A stretch of DNA of 64,000 nt from Candidatus Rifleibacteriota bacterium (GCA_015232575.1 JADFZL010000018.1:1-64000); one strand, 5' to 3'; positions 35,152 to 44,290 are shown, numbered from the stretch's first letter. Notes: a model not told the origin generated them from the letters alone. Numbers and translations: made by a program.

Positions 35152-35904
35152 CTACTTGGTGAATTCGATAATTGCGAGCTCAGCTGCGTCGCCACGGCGC
35201 TTGCCAAGTTTGTAAATTCTGGTGTAACCACCATTTACATCCTTGAAACGTGGTGCAATGCGCTTTACAAGCTTGGTAAGCAAGCCTTCGATTCTGAGAA
35301 TCTTAGGGGCACCGAAACGCTTATTCGCATCAATTCTGACTTTGAGAATGGGCTGTTTCTTGTTTTTGTCATTGTATTCAAGAACAAATTCAGGTTTCTC
35401 AGCCTTAGTCGGGTCAGCAAGATACTTTCGAAGCTTATCTTTTTTCTCTTTTTCAAGAGAGGTTGTAAAACGATTGATTCTGTCTTTTCCGATAATCTCT
35501 TTATCTTTAGCTGTTGCAACAGGATCTTTTGCATTACGATTGGACTGAAGATATTCAAGAACTTCTTCCGGCTTCTCGTTAGCTGCAGGATCTTTGAGAT
35601 ACTTTTCGTATTTCTCGCGGGTTTCTTTTTTCAGATTGGAAAGATAATGTTTGATGGCATCTCTTCCAATGAGTTCTCTGTCCTGAATCGCGTGGAAATA
35701 TCCAGGCAATCTCGGATCTTCGATATTCTTCTCAGATTTAGCAATCGTTACTGCTCTTTCAATAACGCGGCGCAGATCTTTTGCCTTTTGAAGAGTAGTT
35801 GTGATTTTTTCATATTTTACAAGGGATGTGCACAATGAACGTAATAGGGCAACCCTCTGATGTGATTCGCGCCCAAACTTTCTACCTGTCTTTCTGTGTC
35901 TCAT
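35152..35904 (-). CDS. rplQ: Ribosomal protein L17 with duplicated insertion
   Basis: A 250-residue L17, about twice the usual 115-130. Residues 1-75 (MRHRKTGRKFGRESHQRVAL) and 205-250 (RFKDVNGGYTRIYKLGKRRG) are standard L17. Between them is an insertion of about 125 residues, with two similar units: 75-119 (ELIGRDAIKHYLSNL ... EEVLEYL) and 134-177 (EIIGKDRINRFTTSL ... EFVLEY). The insertion falls in the loop between the helical and beta parts of L17 and would project from the exit-tunnel side of the ribosome. The start overlaps the rpoA stop (ATGA). Confidence 0.92.
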   Translation of the reverse strand: MRHRKTGRKFGRESHQRVALLRSLCTSLVKYEKITTTLQKAKDLRRVIERAVTIAKSEKNIEDPRLPGYFHAIQDRELIGRDAIKHYLSNLKKETREKYEKYLKDPAANEKPEEVLEYLQSNRNAKDPVATAKDKEIIGKDRINRFTTSLEKEKKDKLRKYLADPTKAEKPEFVLEYNDKNKKQPILKVRIDANKRFGAPKILRIEGLLTKLVKRIAPRFKDVNGGYTRIYKLGKRRGDAAELAIIEFTK

Positions 35905-36908
35905 TCGTCGTCGCCTCCTAAACTAGCGTCGTCACCGGGAAGAACGAGATTAAACTGTGAAAGTTTCTCCCGGATTTCCTTCAGTGATTTCTTTCCAAAA
36001 TTTTTGATCTCCAGCAAATCTGGAGCTTTACGGTCCATAAGATCGCCGAGAGTGTTAATTCCAGCTTTCTTTAGACAATTTCTTGACCGGACTGAAAATT
36101 CAAGATCCTTGATAAGGATATCATTATAGCTCTTAACCGGTGTTTCTTTTTTCTGGGCTGAAACCATTACAAGTTCTTCACTTGAAGCTGAATCACCTGC
36201 GGCTTCTAATTCGCCTTCGATTTCCAATGTAGAAAAGAGATCGACATGTGTTCTGATAAACTTTGCACCAAGTTCAACTGCATCTTTTGGGGACATTGAA
36301 CCATTAGTTTCAATGTGCAGGGTCAGTTTATCATAATTGATGTCCTGTCCGACACGGGCATCTTCAACACTGAAGGTGGCTCTGGTAACCGGCGAGAACT
36401 GTGAATCTACAAGAATCGTTCCCACTGGCTGATTGGATCCTTTATGTGCTTCAGAAAGCAGATAGCCTCTTCCGCGCTTAAAGGTGATATCCATGCCAAG
36501 TTTGATATCTCCGGTTATATGTGCAATATGTGATGTTGTATCAACAATTACAAGGTTTGGATTTCCAACGAGATCAGCGGCGGTAAACTGCCGAGGTCCC
36601 TGAACTTCTACTCTAATTGTGAGAGGTTCTGGCTGATTCAGGTTGACGATGACTTTCTTCAGATTAAGAATAATCTGAGTTACATCCTCGAGAACACCTG
36701 GAATACTGCAAAATTCGTGAAGAACACCATCAATTTTCAAACCACAAACAGCGGAACCGGGTAATGAAGCAAGCAGAACACGCCTGAAGGAGTTGCCCAA
36801 GGTGGTTCCGTAGCCTTTCTCAAGGGGTTCCATGTAAAGGTCTGCATGGTTGGGTTCGGCACCAGGCACAAATTTTATCTTCGGACGATTAATTTCAATC
36901 ACGGGCAA
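35901..36908 (-). CDS. rpoA: RNA polymerase alpha subunit
   Basis: A 335-residue alpha subunit. The N-terminal domain for assembly has NHADLYMEPLEKGYGTTLGN and SFRRVLLASLPG. The C-terminal domain (about 265-325, FSVRSRNCLKKAGINTLGDL, KNFGKKSLKEI) binds UP-element DNA and activators. Length is normal. It follows rpsD by 14 nt and overlaps rplQ by 4 nt, as in the alpha operon. Confidence 0.97.
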   Translation of the reverse strand: MPVIEINRPKIKFVPGAEPNHADLYMEPLEKGYGTTLGNSFRRVLLASLPGSAVCGLKIDGVLHEFCSIPGVLEDVTQIILNLKKVIVNLNQPEPLTIRVEVQGPRQFTAADLVGNPNLVIVDTTSHIAHITGDIKLGMDITFKRGRGYLLSEAHKGSNQPVGTILVDSQFSPVTRATFSVEDARVGQDINYDKLTLHIETNGSMSPKDAVELGAKFIRTHVDLFSTLEIEGELEAAGDSASSEELVMVSAQKKETPVKSYNDILIKDLEFSVRSRNCLKKAGINTLGDLMDRKAPDLLEIKNFGKKSLKEIREKLSQFNLVLPGDDASLGGDDE

Positions 36909-36922
36909 ATTTCTCCTTACAT

Positions 36923-37555
36923 CTACCGAGAATAATACTCGATAATCAACGATTCCTGAAGCTTCGGATCAAGTTCTTCGCGCTGTGGAACATTCAGAAA
37001 TCGGCCTTTCATAGCTTCTCTATCAATTTCAAGCCAGGAAGATTTATCACGGCTTGAGGTTTTATCAAGAATATCCTTCAGTGTCTGTTTAAGTGAACTG
37101 CTCTCGCGAACAGTGACAGTATCGCCGGGCCTGAGAGAATAACTTGGTATGTCAACCGGCTTGCCGTTAACCATGAAATGTCCATGAGTAACCCACATGC
37201 GGGCCTGACTTCTTGACATGCCGAAACCAAGTCTGTAAACGACGTTATCAAGTCTCTTTTCAAGGAGAGTCAAAAGGTTATGTCCAGAGTTTCCGCTCTG
37301 GCTGACTGCTCTGTCATAATACAATCTGAACGCTGCTTCGAGAAGCCCGTAGATTTTTCTGACTTTCTGTTTGGCTCTGAGCTGTACTTCATAGCCAGTG
37401 TGTTTCTTGTTCATTTTGGTCGGGCCGTGCTGACCTGGTATTCTGGGGCGTTTCTTGAACGCACACTTGTCTGTATAACATCTGGCGCCTTTAAGAAAAA
37501 GGGCATCCCCTTCTTTTCTGCAGATTCTGCATGATGGACCTGTATATCTAGCCAT
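36923..37555 (-). CDS. rpsD: Ribosomal protein S4
   Basis: A 210-residue S4 that nucleates 16S assembly. The N-terminus has the zinc-type Cys set C9-x2-C12 ... C26-x4-C31, then an S4 RNA-binding domain (VYRLGFGMSRSQARMWVTHG). In many bacteria S4 represses the alpha operon by binding its mRNA. It lies 15 nt after rpsK. Confidence 0.97.
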   Translation of the reverse strand: MARYTGPSCRICRKEGDALFLKGARCYTDKCAFKKRPRIPGQHGPTKMNKKHTGYEVQLRAKQKVRKIYGLLEAAFRLYYDRAVSQSGNSGHNLLTLLEKRLDNVVYRLGFGMSRSQARMWVTHGHFMVNGKPVDIPSYSLRPGDTVTVRESSSLKQTLKDILDKTSSRDKSSWLEIDREAMKGRFLNVPQREELDPKLQESLIIEYYSR

Positions 37556-37570
37556 TTTTCACTCTCCTGA

Positions 37571-37972
37571 TTATACGCGGCGTCTCTTTGGAGGACGACA
37601 ACCGTTGTGAGGAATTCCGGAAACGTCTTTAATTAAAACAACGTTGATCCCTGCGGTTTGAAGTGCTCTAATGGCTGATTCACGGCTCATTCCAGGGCCT
37701 GAAACATAAACTTCGATTTCCTTCATTCCGAATTCCAATGCTTTCTTTCCAGTTACTTCAGCAGCTACCTGTGCAGCATAAGGGGTCGATTTTCTTGACC
37801 CGCGAAAGCTGTTAGCTCCTGAACTTGACCAGCAAAGAACATTTCCTGTCAAGTCAGTTATTGTTACAATAGTGTTGTTAAAAGTTGACTGAACATGGGC
37901 CTGACCTTTAGCAACAATCTTCTTCTCTTTTTTCTTGGCGCGTGGTTTGCCTTTTTGCGCAGCTTTTGCCAT
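37571..37972 (-). CDS. rpsK: Ribosomal protein S11
   Basis: A 133-residue S11 of the 30S platform. The core NTIVTITDLTGNVLCWSSSG and the C-terminal DVSGIPHNGCRPPKRRRV are fully conserved. The short Lys-rich N-terminal stretch is typical. It lies 36 nt after rpsM. Confidence 0.97.
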   Translation of the reverse strand: MAKAAQKGKPRAKKKEKKIVAKGQAHVQSTFNNTIVTITDLTGNVLCWSSSGANSFRGSRKSTPYAAQVAAEVTGKKALEFGMKEIEVYVSGPGMSRESAIRALQTAGINVVLIKDVSGIPHNGCRPPKRRRV

Positions 37973-38008
37973 TTTTAAAACTCCTTCTTATATGCAAACA
38001 ATAATATT

Positions 38009-38371
38009 TTACTTTTTACCTACACCACGTCTAGGACCTTTTCTGGTTCTCGCGTTGGTGTGCGTTCTCTGCCCACGGACTGGCAAACCTTTTCTGTGCC
38101 TGAGTCCGCGATAACAACCGATATCCATTAACCTTTTGATTGACATCGCGACTTCACGTCTGAGATCGCCTTCTACGCGATAATCATGATCTATGGTCTG
38201 TTTGATAAGGCTGATTTCATCTTCAGTCAAATCTTTAACACGCTTGTCAGGATTAATTTTTGTCTTAGCAAGAATTTCCTTGCCGCGTGTAGCTCCAATT
38301 CCATAAATGTACGGGAGTGCTGCTTCTATTCTTTTGCCCCGGGGTAAATCGACGCCTGCTATACGAGCCAT
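38009..38371 (-). CDS. rpsM: Ribosomal protein S13
   Basis: A 120-residue S13 that contacts the P-site tRNA and L5. It begins MARIAGVDLPRGKRIEAAL, has the H2TH helices (YIYGIGATRGKEILAKT, VKDLTEDEISLIKQTI) and ends RTHTNARTRKGPRRGVGKK. The N-terminal half is related to the extra N-terminal domain of L22 at 47738-48367 in this same operon. Confidence 0.97.
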   Translation of the reverse strand: MARIAGVDLPRGKRIEAALPYIYGIGATRGKEILAKTKINPDKRVKDLTEDEISLIKQTIDHDYRVEGDLRREVAMSIKRLMDIGCYRGLRHRKGLPVRGQRTHTNARTRKGPRRGVGKK

Positions 38372-38391
38372 TTATTATACCTCCATCCCTG

Positions 38392-38505
38392 CTAACCCTG
38401 GCGCTGCTTGTGCCGGGGATTTTCACAAATAACACGGATTACACCGTGACGCTTGATTATTTTACACTTTTCACAAATCTTCTTGATTGATGAACGAACC
38501 CTCAT
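38392..38505 (-). CDS. rpmJ: Ribosomal protein L36
   Basis: A 37-residue L36 read directly from the minus strand: it begins MRVRSSIKKICEKCKII and ends ENPRHKQRQG. The zinc ligands C11, C14, C27 and H32 are all present, so this is the zinc-binding form. It lies between infA (31 nt) and rpsM (20 nt), its usual place. Confidence 0.95.
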   Translation of the reverse strand: MRVRSSIKKICEKCKIIKRHGVIRVICENPRHKQRQG

Positions 38506-38536
38506 AATGCCTCCAAAAAATATTAAAAAAATAAAT

Positions 38537-38755
38537 TTACTTGAATCTGTAGACTATCCGCCCGCGCGATAAATCGTAAGGGGTAATTTCTACGGTAACC
38601 TTGTCACCTGGCAGAATGCGAATGTAATGCATTCTCATTTTTCCGGAAATATGTGCAAGTACCACATGTCCATTTTCAAGTTCTACCTTGAACATTGCAT
38701 TGGGCAGCGGTTCTAGAACCTTCCCGACTACCTGAATTGTATCAGCTTTTGTCAT
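38537..38755 (-). CDS. infA: Translation initiation factor IF-1
   Basis: A 72-residue S1-like (OB-fold) factor that binds the ribosomal A site during initiation. It has VVGKVLEPLPNAMFKVELEN and the conserved GKMRMHYIRILPGDKVTVE. It overlaps map by 4 nt. Confidence 0.96.
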   Translation of the reverse strand: MTKADTIQVVGKVLEPLPNAMFKVELENGHVVLAHISGKMRMHYIRILPGDKVTVEITPYDLSRGRIVYRFK

Positions 38756-39537
38756 ATCTGGAAACTATCTCCCTTTTTGAAACCAATCGGACAATTAGTC
38801 AAAACCCTCGGACCAGAGTCAGTAATCGCTACGGAATGCTCAAAATGAGCCGATAAACTGCCATCAGCAGTCACAACAGTCCAACCATCGTCAAGAACCT
38901 TTACCTGATAACCACCCATATTCACCATCGGTTCAATCGCCAGTACCATGCCTACTTCCAGCCGCGGACCGGTTCCGGGATTTCCGAAATTCGGAATAAC
39001 AGGATCTTCATGTAATTTCCTGCCGATGCCATGTCCCACATAATCGCGAACTACTGAGAAACCATGCTTTTCAGCAAACCTCTGTATGGAAGATGATACA
39101 TCACCCAAACGTTTCCCTGGAGTCGCGTTCATAATTCCGGTCATAAGAGCCTTTTCAGATAATTCAAGAAACTTGGTAACCTGCTCACTTACAACGCCAA
39201 CCGGAATTGTTACTGCCATGTCAGAAAAAAGCCCATTTTTTTTCAAGCCCAGATCAAGACTTACTATGTCACCAGATTTAATTTTTCTGTTTTTCGACGG
39301 AATACCATGAACTACTTCCGAGTTCAAACTACAACAAAGTGTCGCTTTATAACCGCGATAACCCTTAAAAGCTGGTACCGCACCCGCCTCACGAATTCGC
39401 GCTTCCGCGTATTCATCAAGCTCCTGGGTTGTGATGTCCGGCCTGGTCATCATTTTCAACCCTTCGAGAATTCCGCTTAGTACGCAGCCATTCTCAAACA
39501 TTACATCAATTTCGTCTTTAGTTTTTAATGGAATCAA
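38752..39537 (-). CDS. map: Methionine aminopeptidase, type I
   Basis: A 261-residue metalloenzyme that removes the initiator Met. The metal ligands lie in DIVSLDLGLKKNGLFSD (two Asp), GHGIGRKLHEDP (His), AIEPMV (Glu) and FEHSVAI (Glu). Length is normal, with no N-terminal zinc domain. It overlaps adk upstream and infA downstream by 4 nt each. Confidence 0.96.
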   Translation of the reverse strand: MIPLKTKDEIDVMFENGCVLSGILEGLKMMTRPDITTQELDEYAEARIREAGAVPAFKGYRGYKATLCCSLNSEVVHGIPSKNRKIKSGDIVSLDLGLKKNGLFSDMAVTIPVGVVSEQVTKFLELSEKALMTGIMNATPGKRLGDVSSSIQRFAEKHGFSVVRDYVGHGIGRKLHEDPVIPNFGNPGTGPRLEVGMVLAIEPMVNMGGYQVKVLDDGWTVVTADGSLSAHFEHSVAITDSGPRVLTNCPIGFKKGDSFQI

Positions 39538-40202
39538 TGCCGTAGACCGTCTATTATATCACAAACTTTCGAAAAAATCACTTCAATCTTATCTTTTCCT
39601 GAAATTTCATGAAGAATATTTCTTCCACGATAGTATTCAACTAGTGGTGAAGTCTGATCGTGATAGACTTTGAGACGATTGGAAATGACTTCGAAACTGT
39701 CGTCTTTGCGTTGAAATAATTCACCGCCGCAATGATCACAAATTCCGCTTTTTGACGGAGCTGAAAATTCCAAATGGAAACTTGCTCCGCATTTTTTGCA
39801 GATTCTTCTGCCTGTAAGGCGCTTAATCAGCTCTTCATCAGGAACCATGACAGCCAGAACTCCGTTGATTTTCTTCCCCTGCTTCTGAAGGGCTGCTGTA
39901 AGCCCATCAGCTTGAGGAATAGTGCGGGGGAAACCATCAAGTATGAAACCAGATTCACAATCTGGTTTCACTATTCTGTCGATCAGGATATCAAGAACAA
40001 GTTGATCGGGAACAAGTGAACCTGCAGAAACAAAAGATTGAACTTTTTTCCCAAATTCACTGCCTGAGGCAATCGATTCACGCATGATATCGCCTGTGGA
40101 AATCTGCGGAATTTTATATTTTTCTACAAGTTGTTTGGCCTGGGTGCCTTTCCCGGCACCCGGGGGGCCAAATAACACGAGGTTCAAACTTGCCGCTTTC
40201 AC
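39534..40202 (-). CDS. adk: Adenylate kinase, zinc-lid type
   Basis: A 222-residue enzyme (AMP + ATP to 2 ADP). The P-loop is FGPPGAGKGTQAKQL, the AMP site includes GFPRTIPQA, and the long LID carries four Cys (C-KKCGAS ... CDHCGG) that bind zinc in Gram-positives and many other phyla. It overlaps secY and map by 4 nt each. Confidence 0.96.
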   Translation of the reverse strand: MKAASLNLVLFGPPGAGKGTQAKQLVEKYKIPQISTGDIMRESIASGSEFGKKVQSFVSAGSLVPDQLVLDILIDRIVKPDCESGFILDGFPRTIPQADGLTAALQKQGKKINGVLAVMVPDEELIKRLTGRRICKKCGASFHLEFSAPSKSGICDHCGGELFQRKDDSFEVISNRLKVYHDQTSPLVEYYRGRNILHEISGKDKIEVIFSKVCDIIDGLRH

Positions 40203-41506
40203 CTCAAACCTCTCTTTTTCATGAAGCCTTCGTAGTTTCTTGTAACAAGATGTGACTCAAGCTGGCGCATTGTATCCATGGCGACGCCAACAACAATCAG
40301 AAGTGCTGTTCCGCCAAAATAGAAGGGAACATTCATAAATTTGATAAGAAGGTTTGGTATGACTGCTACTACTGAAAGGAAAACGCCACCAGCAAGAGTA
40401 ACTCTTGAGAGAGTTCTTTCGAGATAATCTACTGTAGGCCTTCCTGCTCTGATTCCGGGAATGAATCCGCCGTATTTCTTCATGTTGTCAGAGAGATCCT
40501 GGACGTTGAATGTTATAGCAGTGTAGAAATATGTAAAGAAAATAATCAAACCTGCGTAGATTATAAGATATGACACACTGTTATAGTTGAAGATATTCAG
40601 GAGCCAAAAAACAAACCAGTTGTTTATGAGGCCCTGCATAGATTCAAGTCCCTGAATCCATGTGGCAATCATGCTTGGGAAAAGCAATATTGAAGAAGCG
40701 AAGATAACCGGAATAACGCCTGCCTGGTTAACGCGCAACGGGATAAAGGTGTTCTGTCCGCCGTAAACTCTTCTTCCCACAACTCTTTTGGCATACTGAA
40801 CCGGAATCTTCCGAACGCCGTCCTGAACTGTTACGATGCCCATGATAACTGCGAAAACAATTACCAGAAGAGCAATAAGTTTAAGAACGTCAGTGGCTGA
40901 GCCGGTGAACAAAGCGAATTGATGTACTACTGCTTCAGGAAGAGCTGCTAGAATTCCTGCGGAAATAAGTATTGATATACCGTTGCCGATACCCCGAGAC
41001 GTCATCTGTTCACCAAGCCACATGATAAACGCCGTTCCGGCAGTTAATGTGACAACACACATGATCTTGAAGGGCCAACCGGGAAAAGGTACAACTCCAT
41101 ACCTTTCAAGCATGAAACTAATTCCAAAACCTTGAAGGGCTCCAATCAGAACAGTGCCATATCTGGTATACTGACTGATAATCTTTCTGCCTTCTTCGCC
41201 TTCTTCTTTGGCAAGATGTTCAAGGTAGGGAATTACGTACACAAGCAGCTGCATAATGATAGATGCGTTGATGTACGGCGCAATTCCAAGCGCAAAGACA
41301 GAAAATCGCCTTAACGCACCTCCGGAAAACATGTTCAGAAAACTGAACAACTCGGAACTTGGAAGATTCTGGGTCAATAGCTTGGCATCAATGCCGGGTG
41401 TCGGAATGTGAGTTCCGATACGAAAGACACAAATCATGCCGAGCGTAAAAAGGATGCGGTTCCGTAATTCAGGAACCCTCATCGAGTTGGCGAGACTTTG
41501 AAACAC
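40199..41506 (-). CDS. secY: Protein translocase subunit SecY
   Basis: A 435-residue channel with ten transmembrane segments. Typical landmarks are GTHIPTPGIDAKL, FSGGALRRFSVFALGIAPYI, GIGNGISILI and the C-terminal loop PGIRAGRPTVDYLERTL. It exports unfolded preproteins, including the many signal-peptide proteins in this window. It directly follows rplO with no gap and overlaps adk by 4 nt. Confidence 0.97.
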   Translation of the reverse strand: MFQSLANSMRVPELRNRILFTLGMICVFRIGTHIPTPGIDAKLLTQNLPSSELFSFLNMFSGGALRRFSVFALGIAPYINASIIMQLLVYVIPYLEHLAKEEGEEGRKIISQYTRYGTVLIGALQGFGISFMLERYGVVPFPGWPFKIMCVVTLTAGTAFIMWLGEQMTSRGIGNGISILISAGILAALPEAVVHQFALFTGSATDVLKLIALLVIVFAVIMGIVTVQDGVRKIPVQYAKRVVGRRVYGGQNTFIPLRVNQAGVIPVIFASSILLFPSMIATWIQGLESMQGLINNWFVFWLLNIFNYNSVSYLIIYAGLIIFFTYFYTAITFNVQDLSDNMKKYGGFIPGIRAGRPTVDYLERTLSRVTLAGGVFLSVVAVIPNLLIKFMNVPFYFGGTALLIVVGVAMDTMRQLESHLVTRNYEGFMKKRGLR

Positions 41507-41956
41507 CTAGATCACCTCCGCTTTTCCGCCAGCTTTTTCGATCTTGGCTCTTGCAGACTCGGAAAAACGATGTGCCTGGACGTTCAAAGCTTTGGTAATT
41601 TCACCACGAGCCAGAATTTTTATTGGTTTGCTGAAATTTTTAATCAAACCCGTCTCAAAAAGAGATTCAGGAGTTACAGTTGCACCTGCATCAAATCTGA
41701 ATTCGAGTTCTGAGAGATTAACTTCACTGTAGGTTATACGGTGAGGAGATACAAAACCACGCTTGGGCATGATTCTGACGAGACGCATCTGGCCGCCTTC
41801 GAATCCAAGGTATGGATGAGGCTTACCAGAACGTGCGGTTTGTCCTTTTCCGCCGCGGGTGGACTCGTTACCGTGTCCTGAACCTTTACCGCGACCGATT
41901 CTTTTTCTCCGGTGAGTCGAGCCCGGACTTTTTCTCATATTAGTCAATGTCAACAT
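41507..41956 (-). CDS. rplO: Ribosomal protein L15
   Basis: A 149-residue L15. The N-terminal Gly/Arg-rich arm (RKRIGRGKGSGHGNESTRGG) and GFEGGQMRLVRIMPKRGF are conserved. It lies 11 nt after rpmD and abuts secY. Confidence 0.97.
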   Translation of the reverse strand: MLTLTNMRKSPGSTHRRKRIGRGKGSGHGNESTRGGKGQTARSGKPHPYLGFEGGQMRLVRIMPKRGFVSPHRITYSEVNLSELEFRFDAGATVTPESLFETGLIKNFSKPIKILARGEITKALNVQAHRFSESARAKIEKAGGKAEVI

Positions 41957-41967
41957 CGTGAAGCTCC

Positions 41968-42150
41968 TTATTTAACTTCCAGCCACCGGCTAAGTTTATC
42001 GACCATTCCGAGAACTGCAGGTGAAGCGCCATGTTCTTTCTGGTGGTTCAAGTGACGCAACCCGAGAGCTATCAGAGTAGCCTTCTGGCGCTTTGTAGCA
42101 CCAATCGGACTCTTAATTAATTTAAGTGTAATTTTTTTAAGATTTTCCAT
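41968..42150 (-). CDS. rpmD: Ribosomal protein L30
   Basis: A 60-residue L30 with the LIKSPIGATKRQKATLIALG core and ending MVDKLSRWLEVK. Size is normal for bacterial L30. It lies 14 nt after rpsE. Confidence 0.95.
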   Translation of the reverse strand: MENLKKITLKLIKSPIGATKRQKATLIALGLRHLNHQKEHGASPAVLGMVDKLSRWLEVK

Positions 42151-42164
42151 TGTTCTACTCCATG

Positions 42165-42713
42165 TCAGCCTTGGATTACCTGCTGAGGTGTTATACCTCT
42201 GATCTTGGCTACATCATTAACGCCTCTCATAAGCTTGAGAGCATTCATGGTTGCTTTGGCAACGTTAACCGGATTGTTGGATCCGATTCTCTTAGCCAGA
42301 ACATCTTTTACACCAAGAGCTTCGAAAATTGCACGAACTGCACCACCTGCGATAACGCCGGTTCCAGGGGATGCCGGGCGCATGATAACGCGAGATGTGC
42401 TGAATTTTCCAATGTTCGGGTGGGTGATTGTGTGTTTATAAAGAGGAACTGTGATAAACATTTTCTTTGCTTTCTCAAGTCCCTTTTTAACTGCATCCGG
42501 AACAGCCTTAGCTTTACCGAGTGCAATCGCTACGCGACCTTTGCAATCACCGACGCAGACGAGAACGGAGAATCCGAAATGGCGACCGCCCTTAACGGTT
42601 TTACTTACGCGATTAACTGCAATTATCTTTTCGGTAAATTCGCTTTCGACAGGAGCCTGATTCTTATTGCGGAAATCACGACGACCCTGGGGCTGATGTG
42701 TATTATCTGACAT
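42165..42713 (-). CDS. rpsE: Ribosomal protein S5
   Basis: A 182-residue S5 for decoding accuracy. The double-stranded-RNA-binding domain has KGGRHFGFSVLVCVGDCKGR, and the C-terminal domain has IGSNNPVNVAKATMNAL. The N-terminus is a little longer than usual. It lies 12 nt after rplR. Confidence 0.97.
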   Translation of the reverse strand: MSDNTHQPQGRRDFRNKNQAPVESEFTEKIIAVNRVSKTVKGGRHFGFSVLVCVGDCKGRVAIALGKAKAVPDAVKKGLEKAKKMFITVPLYKHTITHPNIGKFSTSRVIMRPASPGTGVIAGGAVRAIFEALGVKDVLAKRIGSNNPVNVAKATMNALKLMRGVNDVAKIRGITPQQVIQG

Positions 42714-42725
42714 ACGTAACTCCTT

Positions 42726-43094
42726 TTAAAATTTGAGGCCGCCCTGACGCGCGGCATCTGCCAATTCTTTAATCCGGCCATGATACTGGAAGCCGCCCTT
42801 ATCGAAAACGACAGTAGAAATACCCTTTTCAAGGGCTCGCTGTGCAATCAGGCTGCCAATTCGCTTGGCACCATCTTTGTTTCCGCCATTAACTTTGCCT
42901 TCTCGCATTGCCGGTTCATTAGAACTTGCACATGCCAGAGTTGCACCCTTTTCGTCATCAATGATCTGACAATAAATGTGTTTGATGCTGCGAAAAACGG
43001 ACAATCTGGGTTTCTGAGATGTTCCTGAGAAGTAGAATCTGCTGCGGGTGTGCCGCCGTATTCTCATTTCATGTTTCTTATTATAAGTGCTCAT
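42726..43094 (-). CDS. rplR: Ribosomal protein L18
   Basis: A 122-residue L18 that binds 5S rRNA. Conserved parts are RLSVFRSIKHIYCQIIDDEK and VVFDKGGFQYHGRIKELADA. It lies 27 nt after rplF. Confidence 0.96.
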   Translation of the reverse strand: MSTYNKKHEMRIRRHTRSRFYFSGTSQKPRLSVFRSIKHIYCQIIDDEKGATLACASSNEPAMREGKVNGGNKDGAKRIGSLIAQRALEKGISTVVFDKGGFQYHGRIKELADAARQGGLKF

Positions 43095-43121
43095 ATTTAA
43101 CTCCCTGAAAAAGCAGCCGCA

Positions 43122-43664
43122 TTACGCAGCAAGCTTTTTGCCTTCCTTAATTCTGACGTTTTCGCCGGCGTATCTGATACCTGTGCCCTTGTAATGTTCG
43201 GGTGGTTTGATTCTGCGTATAACAGCAGCTGTCTGGCCAACCAGTTCTTTATCAATACCTGAAACAGCAACTTTATTAGTTCCTTCGAGTTTCAAGGTAA
43301 TATCTTTCGGGGCATCAAGGACGACTGGATGGGAATAGCCAATACTGAGAACGATCTTATTGCCTTCCATCTTGCCTTTGTATCCAACACCAACAATTTC
43401 AAGAACTTTTGTGTAACCTTCAGAAACGCCAGTAACCATGTTGGCAACCAGTGATCTTACAAGTCCAAAGAGTCCACGTACATGTTTCTCGGAATTTTCG
43501 GGAATGCTGCACTTAACAACTTCACCTTCGCGAGTAATTTTAACTTCGCTTGGGAAATCTCTCTTCAACTGACCTTTAGGTCCTTTGACAGAAATATGTG
43601 ATCCGCTGATGTTAAATTCAACACCTTTAGGTATTATAATAGGCTTCTTTCCAATTCTAGACAT
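43122..43664 (-). CDS. rplF: Ribosomal protein L6
   Basis: A 180-residue L6 with two homologous domains. It begins SRIGKKPIIIPKGVEFNISG and ends with RRIKPPEHYKGTGIRYAGE, both conserved. It lies near the factor-binding site of the 50S subunit. It lies 12 nt after rpsH. Confidence 0.97.
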   Translation of the reverse strand: MSRIGKKPIIIPKGVEFNISGSHISVKGPKGQLKRDFPSEVKITREGEVVKCSIPENSEKHVRGLFGLVRSLVANMVTGVSEGYTKVLEIVGVGYKGKMEGNKIVLSIGYSHPVVLDAPKDITLKLEGTNKVAVSGIDKELVGQTAAVIRRIKPPEHYKGTGIRYAGENVRIKEGKKLAA

Positions 43665-43676
43665 TATTCAGCCCTC

Positions 43677-44075
43677 CTACCAAACCTGGCAAAGGATTTC
43701 ACCACCGACGCCGGCCTTTTTGGCATCTTTATCGGTCATAATTCCCTTTGAGGTTGAAACGATGTTTATACCAAGGCCACCAAGGACCTTTGGCAAATCA
43801 TTCGTCTGTGAATATACTCTGCAGCCAGGCTTTGAAACGCGCTTCAAGCCAATGATGGTGCGAAGTTGTTTTTCACCGAATTTAAGAAAGACTTTCAGGT
43901 TAAACTTGTTCTGAAACTTATAATACCTGAAATCGCGAATGTATCCTTCCTTCTTGAGAATTTTTGCAATCTCAATTTTCATTTTCGAGGAAGGCATTTC
44001 AACGCTTTCGTGTTTAACACGATTAGCGTTTCTGATCCTGGTCAGCATATCAGAAATCGGGTCTGTCATACACAT
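43677..44075 (-). CDS. rpsH: Ribosomal protein S8
   Basis: A 132-residue S8: DPISDMLTRIRNANRVKHES at the start and STSKGIMTDKDAKKAGVGGE at the end are conserved. S8 binds the central domain of 16S rRNA and in some bacteria represses the spc operon. It lies 17 nt after rpsN. Confidence 0.97.
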   Translation of the reverse strand: MCMTDPISDMLTRIRNANRVKHESVEMPSSKMKIEIAKILKKEGYIRDFRYYKFQNKFNLKVFLKFGEKQLRTIIGLKRVSKPGCRVYSQTNDLPKVLGGLGINIVSTSKGIMTDKDAKKAGVGGEILCQVW

Positions 44076-44092
44076 ATATGCTTATTTCTCCC

Positions 44093-44278
44093 TTACCAGC
44101 TTGATTTAGTAACGCCGGGAATCTGACCGCGTGATGCGAGATCCCTGAAGCAGATACGACACATGTGAAAATCTCTCATGTAACCACGAGGGCGCCCACA
44201 GATTTTGCACCTGTTGTATTTTCTGGTGGAAAACTTAGGTGGACGAAGCCATTTTGCAATCAATGATGTCTTTGCCAT
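44093..44278 (-). CDS. rpsN: Ribosomal protein S14, zinc type
   Basis: A 61-residue short S14 with the zinc ligands C24-x2-C27 and C40-x2-C43 (NRCKICGRP, HMCRICFRD). This is the zinc-dependent form found in Firmicutes and many other phyla, not the long Cys-free form of E. coli. It lies 12 nt after rplE. Confidence 0.96.
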   Translation of the reverse strand: MAKTSLIAKWLRPPKFSTRKYNRCKICGRPRGYMRDFHMCRICFRDLASRGQIPGVTKSSW

Positions 44279-44290
44279 ATTTTCTCCTTA

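Noticed and set aside
42150..42710. A 186-residue plus-strand open frame
   Set aside because: Antisense to rpsE, which is fully conserved; the product has no recognisable domain.
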